The translations under genes and the position numbers were made by a program. Positions 1-6,800 of a DNA stretch of 8,077 nucleotides are shown piece by piece. Each line of letters opens with the position of its first letter. Position 1 is the stretch's first letter. The notes beneath the pieces were generated by a model. It saw only the letters and a program-made list of their open reading frames with translations, was not told the origin of the DNA and ran no database searches. The DNA is from Bacteroides sp. (lineage in GTDB: Bacteria; Bacteroidota; Bacteroidia; Bacteroidales; Bacteroidaceae). The DNA lies in the NCBI GenBank assembly GCA_019412865.1, contig DXOJ01000273.1, positions 1 through 8,077 of the forward strand, given 5' to 3'.

Positions 1-19
1 TTTAAGGTTAACAAAGGTT

Positions 20-44
20 GGAGCAAGGCGTTGCTCCTTTTTTT
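20..44 (+). terminator. Rho-independent terminator of an upstream rightward gene
   Basis: A perfect 7-bp stem (GGAGCAA at 20-26, TTGCTCC at 31-37) with a GGCG loop is followed at once by seven T residues (38-44). This is the classical intrinsic terminator layout, reading rightward. The opposite strand has no T-run after the stem, so it probably ends a plus-strand gene lying left of the window that converges on dprA, rather than dprA itself. Confidence 0.85.
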
Positions 45-74
45 ATGTCTATATGTGAGATTAGTTCATGTGAG

Positions 75-1199
75 TTAATTCAATAACTGATACATTCCTC
101 CTGCCAATACACGAATCACCCCTTTCATTTCCAGTTCGAACAGTAAAGCAGTCATCTTATTTACGGGAATATCTGCTTCTACCACAAGAGAATTGATTTG
201 CAGATTTCCCAGTTTCTCCAAAATAGCAACTATCTTCTGCTCTTCTTCAGACAATTCGATAAAAAGACTACGTTGCACACTTACCTTTTCCGAAAGAGTC
301 ATCGGTATATTCCAGCCCATAGCCTGCACAAAATCTTCGGCAGATAATAGCAGGGATGCTTTATTATCCCTAATCAACCGATTGCATCCTTTTGAATATT
401 CATCACTCATGCGACCGGGGAAAGCGAAACAATCGCGATGATAACCTTCAGCAAGTTCGGCCGTAATCAATGAACCTCCCTTTTCTGCGGACTCAATGAC
501 GATGGTAGCATCACACATACCGGCAACAATACGGTTTCGACTGATAAAATTATGGCGATCGGGATTCGTTCCGGACAGAAATTCGGTCAGCAATCCTCCT
601 TTTTCAAGCATGTCAACAGCTGTTTTCCGATGGACATGAGGATAAATACGATCCAGCCCATGAGCTAAAACACCTACTGTAGGTAATTCATTGGCCAAAG
701 CTTCACGATGCGCATGAATATCGATTCCATAAGCAAGGCCGCTAACTACAAGCACATCAGGACAAAGTGCCTTCAGATCCCGCAGAAAAGAGGCGCAGAT
801 TTGTGTCCCATAATCAGTAGCATTACGGGTTCCTACCATATTCAGGATATGAAGAGAATTTAGATCGGCATTTCCTTTAAAGAAAAGAACGACAGGAGCA
901 TCTTCACATTCCCGCAAACGGGAAGGATAAGCCTCATCATGAAAGGACAGACAAGAGATCCGGTTCTTCCGGATAAATTCATATTCTTGTTCGGCGCGGA
1001 GCACAGCTTGCGGACAGTCCAATGCCTCTACCACCCGTTGACTTACTTCAGGAATACGTTCCGGTATTTCTTTGCGCAGACGGAAGACATCAACGGCATT
1101 GCCCATTCCATCTATCAAATGTTTTGCTCCTATGTGCCCGATACCGGGCACCATTGTCAGAGCAATACTATAAATTTGTTCTTCTTCGGAGCTGTTCAT
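75..1199 (-). CDS. dprA: DNA-processing protein DprA (Smf)
   Basis: DprA binds incoming single-stranded DNA and loads RecA during natural transformation. It is also widely conserved in bacteria not known to be competent. The 374-residue protein has the family layout: an N-terminal helical region (about 1-75), a Rossmann-like DprA/Smf domain (about 80-290) and a C-terminal winged-helix domain (about 310-370). Diagnostic motifs in the Rossmann part are GTRNATDYG (123-131), SGLAYGID (153-160), GGLLTEF (201-207) and NFISRNRIVAG (217-227), and the length is normal for the family. The ATG at 1197-1199 sits in an ATGA overlap (1196-1199) with the stop of the upstream thioesterase gene, so it is probably translationally coupled and the last gene of the U32-thioesterase-dprA operon. 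It stops with TAA at 75-77. No frameshift or missing motif is seen. The family assignment is very secure; its role in this organism is inferred. Confidence 0.95.
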   Translation of the reverse strand: MNSSEEEQIYSIALTMVPGIGHIGAKHLIDGMGNAVDVFRLRKEIPERIPEVSQRVVEALDCPQAVLRAEQEYEFIRKNRISCLSFHDEAYPSRLRECEDAPVVLFFKGNADLNSLHILNMVGTRNATDYGTQICASFLRDLKALCPDVLVVSGLAYGIDIHAHREALANELPTVGVLAHGLDRIYPHVHRKTAVDMLEKGGLLTEFLSGTNPDRHNFISRNRIVAGMCDATIVIESAEKGGSLITAELAEGYHRDCFAFPGRMSDEYSKGCNRLIRDNKASLLLSAEDFVQAMGWNIPMTLSEKVSVQRSLFIELSEEEQKIVAILEKLGNLQINSLVVEADIPVNKMTALLFELEMKGVIRVLAGGMYQLLN

Positions 1200-1594
1200 T
1201 TCAGGTAGGGCGCAAAGACATTATCGAACAATTCGCTGTCACTTAAACGTCCGTTTACCACACATACCGTCTCAACAGTGGATTTCACTACTACTTTATT
1301 ATCATTCTTACGGAAGATATCCTGATAAAACACATATTTGATACCTTCCTTTTTCATATATAGTTTCGAGACAAACTCATCTCCGCTTTTCAATGGAGTC
1401 TTGAATGCCATACTAATGCGTGCCACTACCGGATCGACTCCCTGCTCATGAAGTGCAGCAAAACTGACACCCACCGAAGTCAGAAACTCGTGACGGGTAT
1501 GCTCCAGATAATGATAATTGGCATTATTGACAATACCTTGAAGGTCACATTCGTAATCACGCACCTTCATTTCCAATTCATAGATATAGTTCAT
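1196..1594 (-). CDS. Acyl-CoA thioesterase, hotdog fold (4HBT/YbgC-like)
   Basis: A 132-residue cytoplasmic hotdog-fold protein of the 4-hydroxybenzoyl-CoA thioesterase/YbgC class, which hydrolyses acyl-CoA or acyl-ACP thioesters. The N-terminal signature runs from R12 to Y29: D17 is in the position of the catalytic aspartate of the family, followed by G20, V22, N23, N26 and Y27 (the usual D-x-x-G-x-V-x-N-x-x-Y pattern). The length is normal for a single-domain member. It lies 33 bp downstream of the U32 gene and overlaps dprA by 4 bp, in the middle of a three-gene operon. The substrate cannot be told from sequence; family members act on short to long acyl chains, and some associate with the Tol-Pal system or with fatty-acid biosynthesis. 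No tol-pal genes are nearby, so that link is not supported here. Confidence 0.85.
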   Translation of the reverse strand: MNYIYELEMKVRDYECDLQGIVNNANYHYLEHTRHEFLTSVGVSFAALHEQGVDPVVARISMAFKTPLKSGDEFVSKLYMKKEGIKYVFYQDIFRKNDNKVVVKSTVETVCVVNGRLSDSELFDNVFAPYLK

Positions 1595-1599
1595 TTAAA

Positions 1600-1620
1600 T
1601 TGAGAATTAAAAGTTGAGAA
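1600..1620. repeat. Short direct repeat in the U32-thioesterase gap
   Basis: TTGAGAA occurs at 1600-1606 and again at 1614-1620, a 14-base period, in the 33-bp AT-rich gap between the two genes. On the coding (minus) strand it reads as two TTCTCAA units. It may be a remnant of low-complexity intergenic sequence; no function is apparent. Confidence 0.35.
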
Positions 1621-1627
1621 ATAACAG

Positions 1628-2917
1628 TTAGCCTCTTTTTTGCTCAATATCGAGTCCTTTGAACTTCTTCAATTCTTCGGTCGATACCAGTTTATACAGC
1701 TTGTCACTGGGACGTATCTTATCCGATTTCATGGAGAAATGCTGTCCTTTCTTCACTGTTTGCACAGATTCCAAGTCAACACGGGCTTCTTCCAAAGTCA
1801 TAAATAGGGCACCGGTAGTCGGCCCTGTAATGAGAAGCTTATCGCCTACACTTACTTCAGCTGCTTCTACCAGGAATTCGGAAACTCCGATATTAGAGAA
1901 GTATTTGATACCTTTACCTACATAAATCTTACGTTCCGTAGCTGCCGAACCATAATTCCTGGTCCATTCGCCCAAACGCTGTCCCAAGTAATATCCATCC
2001 CAGAAGCCACGGTTGAATACGGTTTTCAGGCGTTCATCCCAAGCCGCAATCTTTTCATCGGTGAATGTTCCATCCAAATAAGCCTTGATAGCTTCTTTGT
2101 AACATTCAACCACCGTACGTACATATTCAGGTCCACGGGCACGGCCTTCAATCTTGAATACACGTACACCGGCATCCAACATTTTATTCATAAAATGGAT
2201 GGTCTTCAAGTCTTTGGGAGACATGATATATTCGTTATCAATATCCAGTTCCACATCCGTTTCCTTATCACGAACCGTATAAGAACGACGACATACCTGC
2301 ATACAAGCACCGCGATTGGCTGAATGATTCATTTCATGTAAAGAGAGATAACATTTGCCCGATACAGCCATACAAAGCGCGCCGTGGCAGAACATTTCGA
2401 TACGAAGTTGTTCGCCGCTCGGACCACAGATATGTTCTTCCTGTATCTGACGATAAATCTCGGCCACCTGTTCCAGATTCAACTCACGGGCCAATACTAC
2501 CACATCTGCAAATTGTGCATAGAATTTCAATGCCTCTACATTGGAGATATTCAACTGAGTGGAAAGATGCACCTCCTGCCCTATCTGACGGGCATAATTC
2601 ATCACTGCCACATCAGCTGCAATCACCGCAGAAATTCCCGCTTCCTTGGCTGCGTCGACAATGGTATGCATCAAAGGAATATCTTTATCATAGATAATCG
2701 TGTTGACCGTCAGGTAACTCTTCATCCCGTGTTCATCACACGTACGGGCTATTTCCCGCAAATCATCAATCGTGAATGTATTAGCCGAACGGGCACGCAT
2801 ATTTAGGTTTTCTATACCGAAATAGATAGAATCGGCACCTGCCTGGATGGCCGCAGCAAGAGATTCGCGCGAACCCACAGGAGCCATTATTTCAAAATCT
2901 TTCAAACTAAGACTCAT
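1628..2917 (-). CDS. U32-family protein (peptidase U32/TrhP-like), probable iron-sulfur RNA-modification enzyme
   Basis: A 429-residue member of the U32 family. These proteins are annotated as peptidases, but characterised bacterial members (TrhP/YegQ, RlhA, UbiU/UbiV) act in prephenate-dependent tRNA or rRNA hydroxylation or in O2-independent ubiquinone hydroxylation. The N-terminal TIM-barrel-like start is typical (EIMAPVGS, 9-16; GADSIYFG, 27-34). The U32 signature lies at 174-192 (E174, F176, G179, C182, G187, C189, S192). Cysteines C182, C189, C205 and C209, spaced C-x6-C-x15-C-x3-C, match the cluster-binding set of the family. A C-terminal beta-rich region (about 325-415) follows. Because ubiquinone is not expected in an anaerobic menaquinone user, a tRNA hydroxylation role like TrhP is the best inference, and rRNA (RlhA-like) is the alternative. 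It is the first gene of a leftward operon, with a -7 box at 2961-2968 and a leader of roughly 40 nt. Confidence 0.88.
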   Translation of the reverse strand: MSLSLKDFEIMAPVGSRESLAAAIQAGADSIYFGIENLNMRARSANTFTIDDLREIARTCDEHGMKSYLTVNTIIYDKDIPLMHTIVDAAKEAGISAVIAADVAVMNYARQIGQEVHLSTQLNISNVEALKFYAQFADVVVLARELNLEQVAEIYRQIQEEHICGPSGEQLRIEMFCHGALCMAVSGKCYLSLHEMNHSANRGACMQVCRRSYTVRDKETDVELDIDNEYIMSPKDLKTIHFMNKMLDAGVRVFKIEGRARGPEYVRTVVECYKEAIKAYLDGTFTDEKIAAWDERLKTVFNRGFWDGYYLGQRLGEWTRNYGSAATERKIYVGKGIKYFSNIGVSEFLVEAAEVSVGDKLLITGPTTGALFMTLEEARVDLESVQTVKKGQHFSMKSDKIRPSDKLYKLVSTEELKKFKGLDIEQKRG

Positions 2918-2960
2918 AGAATATATACTTATTTGTATCAGTTAAGCAAATGAATGCGTA

Positions 2961-2968
2961 CAAAGGTA
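2961..2968 (-). promoter_or_regulatory. Bacteroidales -7 box for the U32-thioesterase-dprA operon
   Basis: On the minus strand these bases read TACCTTTG, a full match to the TAnnTTTG -7 element of the primary sigma factor in Bacteroides. It lies about 44 bases before the U32 start codon, giving a plausible short leader. No clear TTTG (-33) is seen at the usual distance upstream, so the call rests on the -7 box and its position. Confidence 0.6.
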
Positions 2969-2980
2969 GGCTTTTTTCCG

Positions 2981-2988
2981 TATTTTTG
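2981..2988 (+). promoter_or_regulatory. Bacteroidales -7 box for dusB
   Basis: The bases TATTTTTG match TAnnTTTG exactly and lie 53 bases before the dusB start codon. The expected -33 position (about 2957-2960) holds no TTTG and falls next to the oppositely directed -7 box at 2961-2968, so the two promoters overlap physically. Confidence 0.6.
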
Positions 2989-3041
2989 CAGCGAAAACAA
3001 GAAGTTACTTCAATCATAAACAGTAAATAGCAGATTCATAT

Positions 3042-4037
3042 ATGAAGATAGGCCAAATAGATCTGGGTAAATATCCCATCTTACTTGCTCCGATGGAAGA
3101 CGTAACCGATCCGGCTTTCCGCCTGATGTGCAAGAAGTTCGGAGCAGATATGGTATACACCGAGTTTGTGTCGAGTGACGCACTGATACGTGCTGTCAGC
3201 AAGACTTCACAGAAACTAAGTATCAGTGACGCCGAACGTCCTGTCGCCATCCAGATATACGGAAAAGATACGGAAACAATGGTGGAAGCTGCCAAGATTG
3301 TAGAGCAGGCACAACCTGATATTCTGGATATTAACTTCGGATGTCCGGTGAAAAGAGTAGCCGGAAAAGGTGCAGGAGCAGGGATGCTACAAAATATCCC
3401 CAAGATGCTGGAGATTACCCGTGCCGTAGTAGATGCAGTGAAAATACCTGTAACAGTGAAGACTCGTTTGGGATGGGATGCAAACAATAAAGTGATTGTA
3501 GAATTAGCGGAACAGTTGCAAGATTGCGGCATCGCCGCATTGACTATACATGGCCGTACCCGCGCACAAATGTATACCGGAGAGGCGGATTGGACACTGA
3601 TAGGCGAAGTGAAGAATAATCCAAGAATGCATATTCCCATTATCGGCAATGGAGACGTGACCAGCCCTCAACGCTGTAAGGAGTGTTTTGACCGTTATGG
3701 AGTGGATGCTGTAATGATCGGTCGTGCCAGCTTCGGTCGTCCATGGATATTCAAGGAAGTAAAACACTATTTAGAGACAGGTGAAGAATTACCTCCACTT
3801 AGTTTTGAATGGTGTATGGAAGTACTTCGCCAGGAAGTGGTAGATAGCGTTAGCCTGCTCGATGAACGTAGAGGAATTTTGCACGTGCGCCGTCATCTGG
3901 CCGCAAGCCCTCTATTCAAGGGAATCCCTAACTTCCGCAACACACGTATTGCGATGTTACGGGCAGAAACAAAAGAAGAGCTTTTCCGGATATTTGATGA
4001 AATCACTTCCCAACGCAAAGAAAATCCGGAAATTTAA
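3042..4037 (+). CDS. dusB: tRNA dihydrouridine synthase, DusB type
   Basis: An FMN- and NADPH-dependent enzyme that reduces specific uridines to dihydrouridine in tRNA. At 331 residues it has normal length: an N-terminal TIM barrel (about 10-245) and a C-terminal helical tRNA-binding domain (about 250-325). Visible features are the FMN-site start LLAPMEDVTD (14-23), the Dus signature around INFGCPVKRVAGKGAG (97-112) with catalytic C101, K140 in VKTRLGW, H170 in TIHGRTR, and the FMN-phosphate motifs IGNGDV (201-206) and MIGRA (215-219). The GKGAG stretch and overall pattern favour the DusB/nifR3 subgroup over DusA or DusC; the subgroup call is family-based inference. It is a single gene, divergent from the U32 operon and convergent with the PAP2 gene. 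The ATG at 3042 is the first good start and places the barrel strand at the usual distance. Confidence 0.93.
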   Translation: MKIGQIDLGKYPILLAPMEDVTDPAFRLMCKKFGADMVYTEFVSSDALIRAVSKTSQKLSISDAERPVAIQIYGKDTETMVEAAKIVEQAQPDILDINFGCPVKRVAGKGAGAGMLQNIPKMLEITRAVVDAVKIPVTVKTRLGWDANNKVIVELAEQLQDCGIAALTIHGRTRAQMYTGEADWTLIGEVKNNPRMHIPIIGNGDVTSPQRCKECFDRYGVDAVMIGRASFGRPWIFKEVKHYLETGEELPPLSFEWCMEVLRQEVVDSVSLLDERRGILHVRRHLAASPLFKGIPNFRNTRIAMLRAETKEELFRIFDEITSQRKENPEI

Positions 4038-4056
4038 ATCAACACCTATTATATCT

Positions 4057-4090
4057 ATTCTTCAGGAGCTTGTACTTGTTCCTGAAGAAT
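4057..4090. terminator. Perfect 11-bp hairpin between convergent genes
   Basis: ATTCTTCAGGA (4057-4067) pairs perfectly with TCCTGAAGAAT (4080-4090); a G-T and a C-G pair can extend the stem to leave an 8-base loop. It lies 20 bases after the dusB stop and 35 bases beyond the PAP2 stop, the right place for a shared transcription end. Neither strand has a T-run directly after the stem, so it is not a textbook intrinsic terminator and may act as an RNA 3'-end stabiliser instead. Confidence 0.55.
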
Positions 4091-4125
4091 AACATGATCT
4101 AATTAAACGTCAAGATCTTTGGTTT

Positions 4126-5091
4126 CTATTTAAACATCGGCTGCGCAAACCACTTTTTGAACATCCAAGTTACGACTACATACAATAGGAATGCAGAGAA
4201 GAAACCAACAATGGCATCAATCACATAATGCGCCTGAATATATACGGTAGCCCCACAGAGCAACATATAGAAAGGTATAAGACAGGCAAACAACTTCTTG
4301 CTGCCACGCCAAGCCATAATCATCAGAATAGTAGAAATGCCTACATGCGAACTGGGGAATGCCGCCGTAGGACGTTCACCCACTTGCTGCGAGCCTTCCA
4401 CCAAACTATAAAAAAATCCGTGCTGATAGCCCGGTCCGGGAAGTAACTCCTGATTATGATTGAAATAATCGCCGATAGCAGGAAAAATACCTTTAGATAC
4501 ATTATCAATACCAATGGCAGGAAAATAGAATTGAGGGCCTGCAACAGGAACGAATATATAAATCAGATAGTAAATAAAGAAAGAAGTGACAAGCACAAAA
4601 GACATCTTTTCGAACCACTCAAATTTATAAATGAAATAGAATAGAGCCACAATCAGCATCATCGGATAATAAAAGAAATATCCCATATTGAATGCCTCGC
4701 TGACTATAAGATGCGGAAACGTATGACAGAACCAAATAGCAGGCTGACCATTGAAAATAAACTGTTCGGCAGTTGCAAATACATGATCTAAATTCGGAAA
4801 GAAACGATTGAACTCGAAAGTATCCGGATACCAGTAAGACAGCAGACTCATCTGAATAACAATACGCACAAACGCCGAAAATTTACAGGGAGCAAGACGA
4901 TAAAGATACATCAATAAAAAAGTCATAGCCGCGATCATCGCCCTATCCAGCAACATGTGCCATGGATGATCCATCCGCTGAAACAGGAACAGAATCAATA
5001 TGGAAGTCAACAGATTATAAATCAATGTAATCTTTTCCACAGCAAACAACCCTTTCCGGGTTTCTATGCGCTTAAATAAGTCTAAAGCCAT
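4126..5091 (-). CDS. PAP2-superfamily membrane protein, Aur1-like inositolphosphotransferase branch
   Basis: A 321-residue integral membrane protein with about six or seven hydrophobic spans (near 20-38, 46-65, 131-155, 163-182, 247-261, 267-285 and 289-312). Phosphatidic acid phosphatase-type motifs are visible late in the protein: PSSH at 246-249 and HYVID at 288-292, giving the catalytic pair H249 and H288 with D292. A GPQ motif sits at 185-187. The classical SR pair before the second histidine is absent (VYIQA precedes it), which resembles the PAP2_3/Aur1 group that includes inositol phosphorylceramide synthases. Bacteroides species make ceramide phosphoethanolamine and phosphoinositol dihydroceramide, so a lipid head-group transferase or lipid-phosphate phosphatase is likely. 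The substrate is inference. The gene overlaps the upstream epimerase gene by 10 bp (5082-5091), so they are probably co-transcribed and translationally coupled. The stop is TAG at 4126-4128. Confidence 0.8.
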   Translation of the reverse strand: MALDLFKRIETRKGLFAVEKITLIYNLLTSILILFLFQRMDHPWHMLLDRAMIAAMTFLLMYLYRLAPCKFSAFVRIVIQMSLLSYWYPDTFEFNRFFPNLDHVFATAEQFIFNGQPAIWFCHTFPHLIVSEAFNMGYFFYYPMMLIVALFYFIYKFEWFEKMSFVLVTSFFIYYLIYIFVPVAGPQFYFPAIGIDNVSKGIFPAIGDYFNHNQELLPGPGYQHGFFYSLVEGSQQVGERPTAAFPSSHVGISTILMIMAWRGSKKLFACLIPFYMLLCGATVYIQAHYVIDAIVGFFSAFLLYVVVTWMFKKWFAQPMFK

Positions 5092-6089
5092 CCTTCATTT
5101 TTATACCAGGCAATGGTTTCCCGAACTCCCTTTTCCAAATCATATTCGGGCACATACCCCAGTTCATCCATTACCGGGGTTATATCGCATTGCCAGTTGC
5201 GTTGTTTCATTATCTTATATTTATCCGAATTCAGGGTACTGCTCCTCCCGGAACGTGTAGCAACGAATTCAGCGAACAAAGATATAACTTTTAGCACAAT
5301 TAATGGACATTTCAAGTGAAGAACAAACGGATTACCCAATTCTTTTTGTATCAAATCCGAAAAGGCACGGCTTTTATAAACTTTCCCGTCTGTCAAGAAA
5401 TACGCCTTACGAACTACTTTTTTCTCTATTCCCAGGAAAATAGCCTGCACAATGTCTTTCACATACACAAAAGTCAAATCCTGACGACGGAAACCAACCG
5501 AGAAATCAACGTGTTTCCGGATAGACTTTGCCATCAGATAATAATCAGCTTCACGAGGTCCATAGACTCCTGTAGGACGATAAATGACATAAGGGAAACC
5601 AGGCATACTCTGAATATACAACTCCGCTTTCAGTTTGCTCAATCCATAAGCAGTATTGGGTACCGCAGGGTCGTCCGCTTTTATCGGAGTATAGTCCTTC
5701 TCACGTACAGGTCCGAACACACTCAATGTACTGATATAGATAAACTGTTTCGGAACCATATTCAGCTCCTTCAACGTATCGATAAAATATTTGGTCTGAA
5801 GATAATTCACATAGTCAAAAGAGTGCTTGTCGGGGCACTTTGTAACACCGGCGCAATGAATGATATAATCAAATTTGTTATAAGTGCCTTTATGCCCGGA
5901 GAGTTGGGCACGAAGTTCATTAGGGTGCGCAAAATCCAGTTCCAGAAAGTGGATTTTCCGGTTTTTCAAATACCGCTTGCTACTCGTAGAACGAATCCCG
6001 GCCCACACACCAAACTTTCGTTTCAACGCTTCCTCCACGATGAAACTGCCGATAAAACCACTCGCGCCTGTAATTAAAATACTCTCCAT
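5082..6089 (-). CDS. NAD(P)-dependent epimerase/dehydratase-like protein (extended SDR)
   Basis: A 335-residue extended short-chain dehydrogenase/reductase. The nucleotide-binding motif TGASGFIG is at 7-14. Acidic residues after the second strand (ELDF, 50-53) and the HCAG motif (78-81) follow. The catalytic set is S120/T121/S123 in ISTLSVFG and Y148/K152 in YGLSK, with RPTGVYGP at 171-178. The C-terminal substrate domain covers roughly 180-330. Family members act on nucleotide sugars, steroids or lipid intermediates; one family member (CerR of Caulobacter) reduces an oxidised ceramide, which matters because the next gene is a PAP2-type lipid enzyme. The substrate is not identifiable by eye. 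It is the first gene of a two-gene leftward operon, with a -7 box at 6140-6147 and a leader of about 45 bases. No Shine-Dalgarno sequence is apparent. Confidence 0.87.
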   Translation of the reverse strand: MESILITGASGFIGSFIVEEALKRKFGVWAGIRSTSSKRYLKNRKIHFLELDFAHPNELRAQLSGHKGTYNKFDYIIHCAGVTKCPDKHSFDYVNYLQTKYFIDTLKELNMVPKQFIYISTLSVFGPVREKDYTPIKADDPAVPNTAYGLSKLKAELYIQSMPGFPYVIYRPTGVYGPREADYYLMAKSIRKHVDFSVGFRRQDLTFVYVKDIVQAIFLGIEKKVVRKAYFLTDGKVYKSRAFSDLIQKELGNPFVLHLKCPLIVLKVISLFAEFVATRSGRSSTLNSDKYKIMKQRNWQCDITPVMDELGYVPEYDLEKGVRETIAWYKNEGWL

Positions 6090-6139
6090 TATTACTTTTC
6101 AGGTCCTACATGAATATTAATTGAAAAAATATGATGCCA

Positions 6140-6147
6140 CAAAGATA
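6140..6147 (-). promoter_or_regulatory. Bacteroidales -7 box for the epimerase-PAP2 operon
   Basis: The minus strand reads TATCTTTG, a full TAnnTTTG match, 50 bases before the epimerase start codon. No TTTG is found at the -33 distance. The box falls inside the first codons of the longest sigma-factor reading frame, which argues that those codons are not coding. Confidence 0.55.
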
Positions 6148-6171
6148 CGATAAATATAAAATAAAAGCCAT

Positions 6172-6203
6172 TTTGCTTTTCTCAATTATTATTTGTTTAT
6201 TTG
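6172..6203 (+). promoter_or_regulatory. Candidate primary promoter for the sigma-FecR genes
   Basis: TTTG at 6172-6175 is followed, after a 20-base spacer, by TTTATTTG at 6196-6203. This fits the Bacteroides -33 TTTG / -7 TAnnTTTG arrangement with a single mismatch (T for A in the second position). The start of transcription would fall near 6210, about 30 bases before the GTG at 6242 and downstream of the ATG at 6131. AT-rich sequence makes chance matches possible. Confidence 0.4.
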
Positions 6204-6241
6204 CAACGCGATTTATTTACTATTCAACACTTTTAAAGCAC

Positions 6242-6736
6242 GTGGAAGATAAGGCCGATTTTGATTTTCTTTTTAAAGAGTACTATCCTCAACTTTATTA
6301 TTATGCATTTCACCTGATTAATAATATGGAGGCTAGCAAGGATATCGTAAGCGATGCCTTCGAATTTATCTGGACCAATTACGCAAAAATTGATAAAGCT
6401 ACAGCAAGATCTTATTTGTATATATATGTCCGTAATAAAAGCATTGATTTCCTACGCCATCAAAATACACACGAACAGTATGTACAAATCTACTCCGAAC
6501 TGACTAAAAGTTATGTGGAAACGGAATATCAGGAACAGGATGAAAGAATGATACACATCAGTAAAGCTATGGAGAAACTTACTCCGCACACGAGACACAT
6601 TTTAGAAGAATGTTATATCCAGCGTAAAAAGTATCAGGAAGTAGCAGACGAGTTGAACATCAGTGTCAGTGCGGTAAGAAAACACATTGTGAAAGCTCTG
6701 CAAGTAATACGTGAGGAATGTGCAAAAAAATCATAA
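6242..6736 (+). CDS. ECF-type RNA polymerase sigma-70 factor (Bacteroidales family)
   Basis: An extracytoplasmic-function sigma factor with region 2 (from DFDFLFKEYYPQL to about FLRHQN) and region 4 (from MEKLTPHTRHIL to about IREECAKK), the latter including a helix-turn-helix around YQEVADELNISVSAVRKH. The open frame extends back to an ATG at 6131 (201 residues), but the extra 37 residues include a hydrophobic stretch (AILLFSIIICLFA) not expected in a soluble sigma factor. They also overlap a promoter box for the divergent gene. The GTG at 6242 gives 164 residues starting a few residues before region 2, the normal length and spacing for this group; a TTG at 6173 is a further option. The FecR-like anti-sigma gene follows after 64 bases. 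Such pairs usually control a neighbouring SusC/SusD-type uptake locus in response to its ligand. This gene looks more AT-rich than its neighbours. Confidence 0.87.
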   Translation: MEDKADFDFLFKEYYPQLYYYAFHLINNMEASKDIVSDAFEFIWTNYAKIDKATARSYLYIYVRNKSIDFLRHQNTHEQYVQIYSELTKSYVETEYQEQDERMIHISKAMEKLTPHTRHILEECYIQRKKYQEVADELNISVSAVRKHIVKALQVIREECAKKS

Positions 6737-6800
6737 AGCAGGTGTCTTTATTCAGGTGATTAAACGTAATATAATAAGATTGATATAGTATCCGAAAGTG

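Noticed and set aside
3014..3649. 211-codon open frame on the minus strand
   Set aside because: It is antisense to dusB, Ser/Ile/Ala-rich and without a domain, as expected for the shadow of a conserved gene.
4096..4117. Second inverted repeat GATCT...AGATC in the dusB-PAP2 gap
   Set aside because: A 5-bp stem with a 12-base loop in AT-rich sequence is too weak to distinguish from chance.
5316..6077. 253-codon open frame on the plus strand
   Set aside because: It lies fully antisense to the epimerase gene, whose SDR motifs are intact. Its translation shows no recognisable domain.
6739..6758. CAGGTG repeated 14 bases apart between the sigma and FecR genes
   Set aside because: Two copies of a 6-mer could arise by chance, and they do not line up with any promoter element.
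6798..6800. GTG as the start of the FecR gene
   Set aside because: The ATG directly after it (6801) is the better start and changes only one residue.
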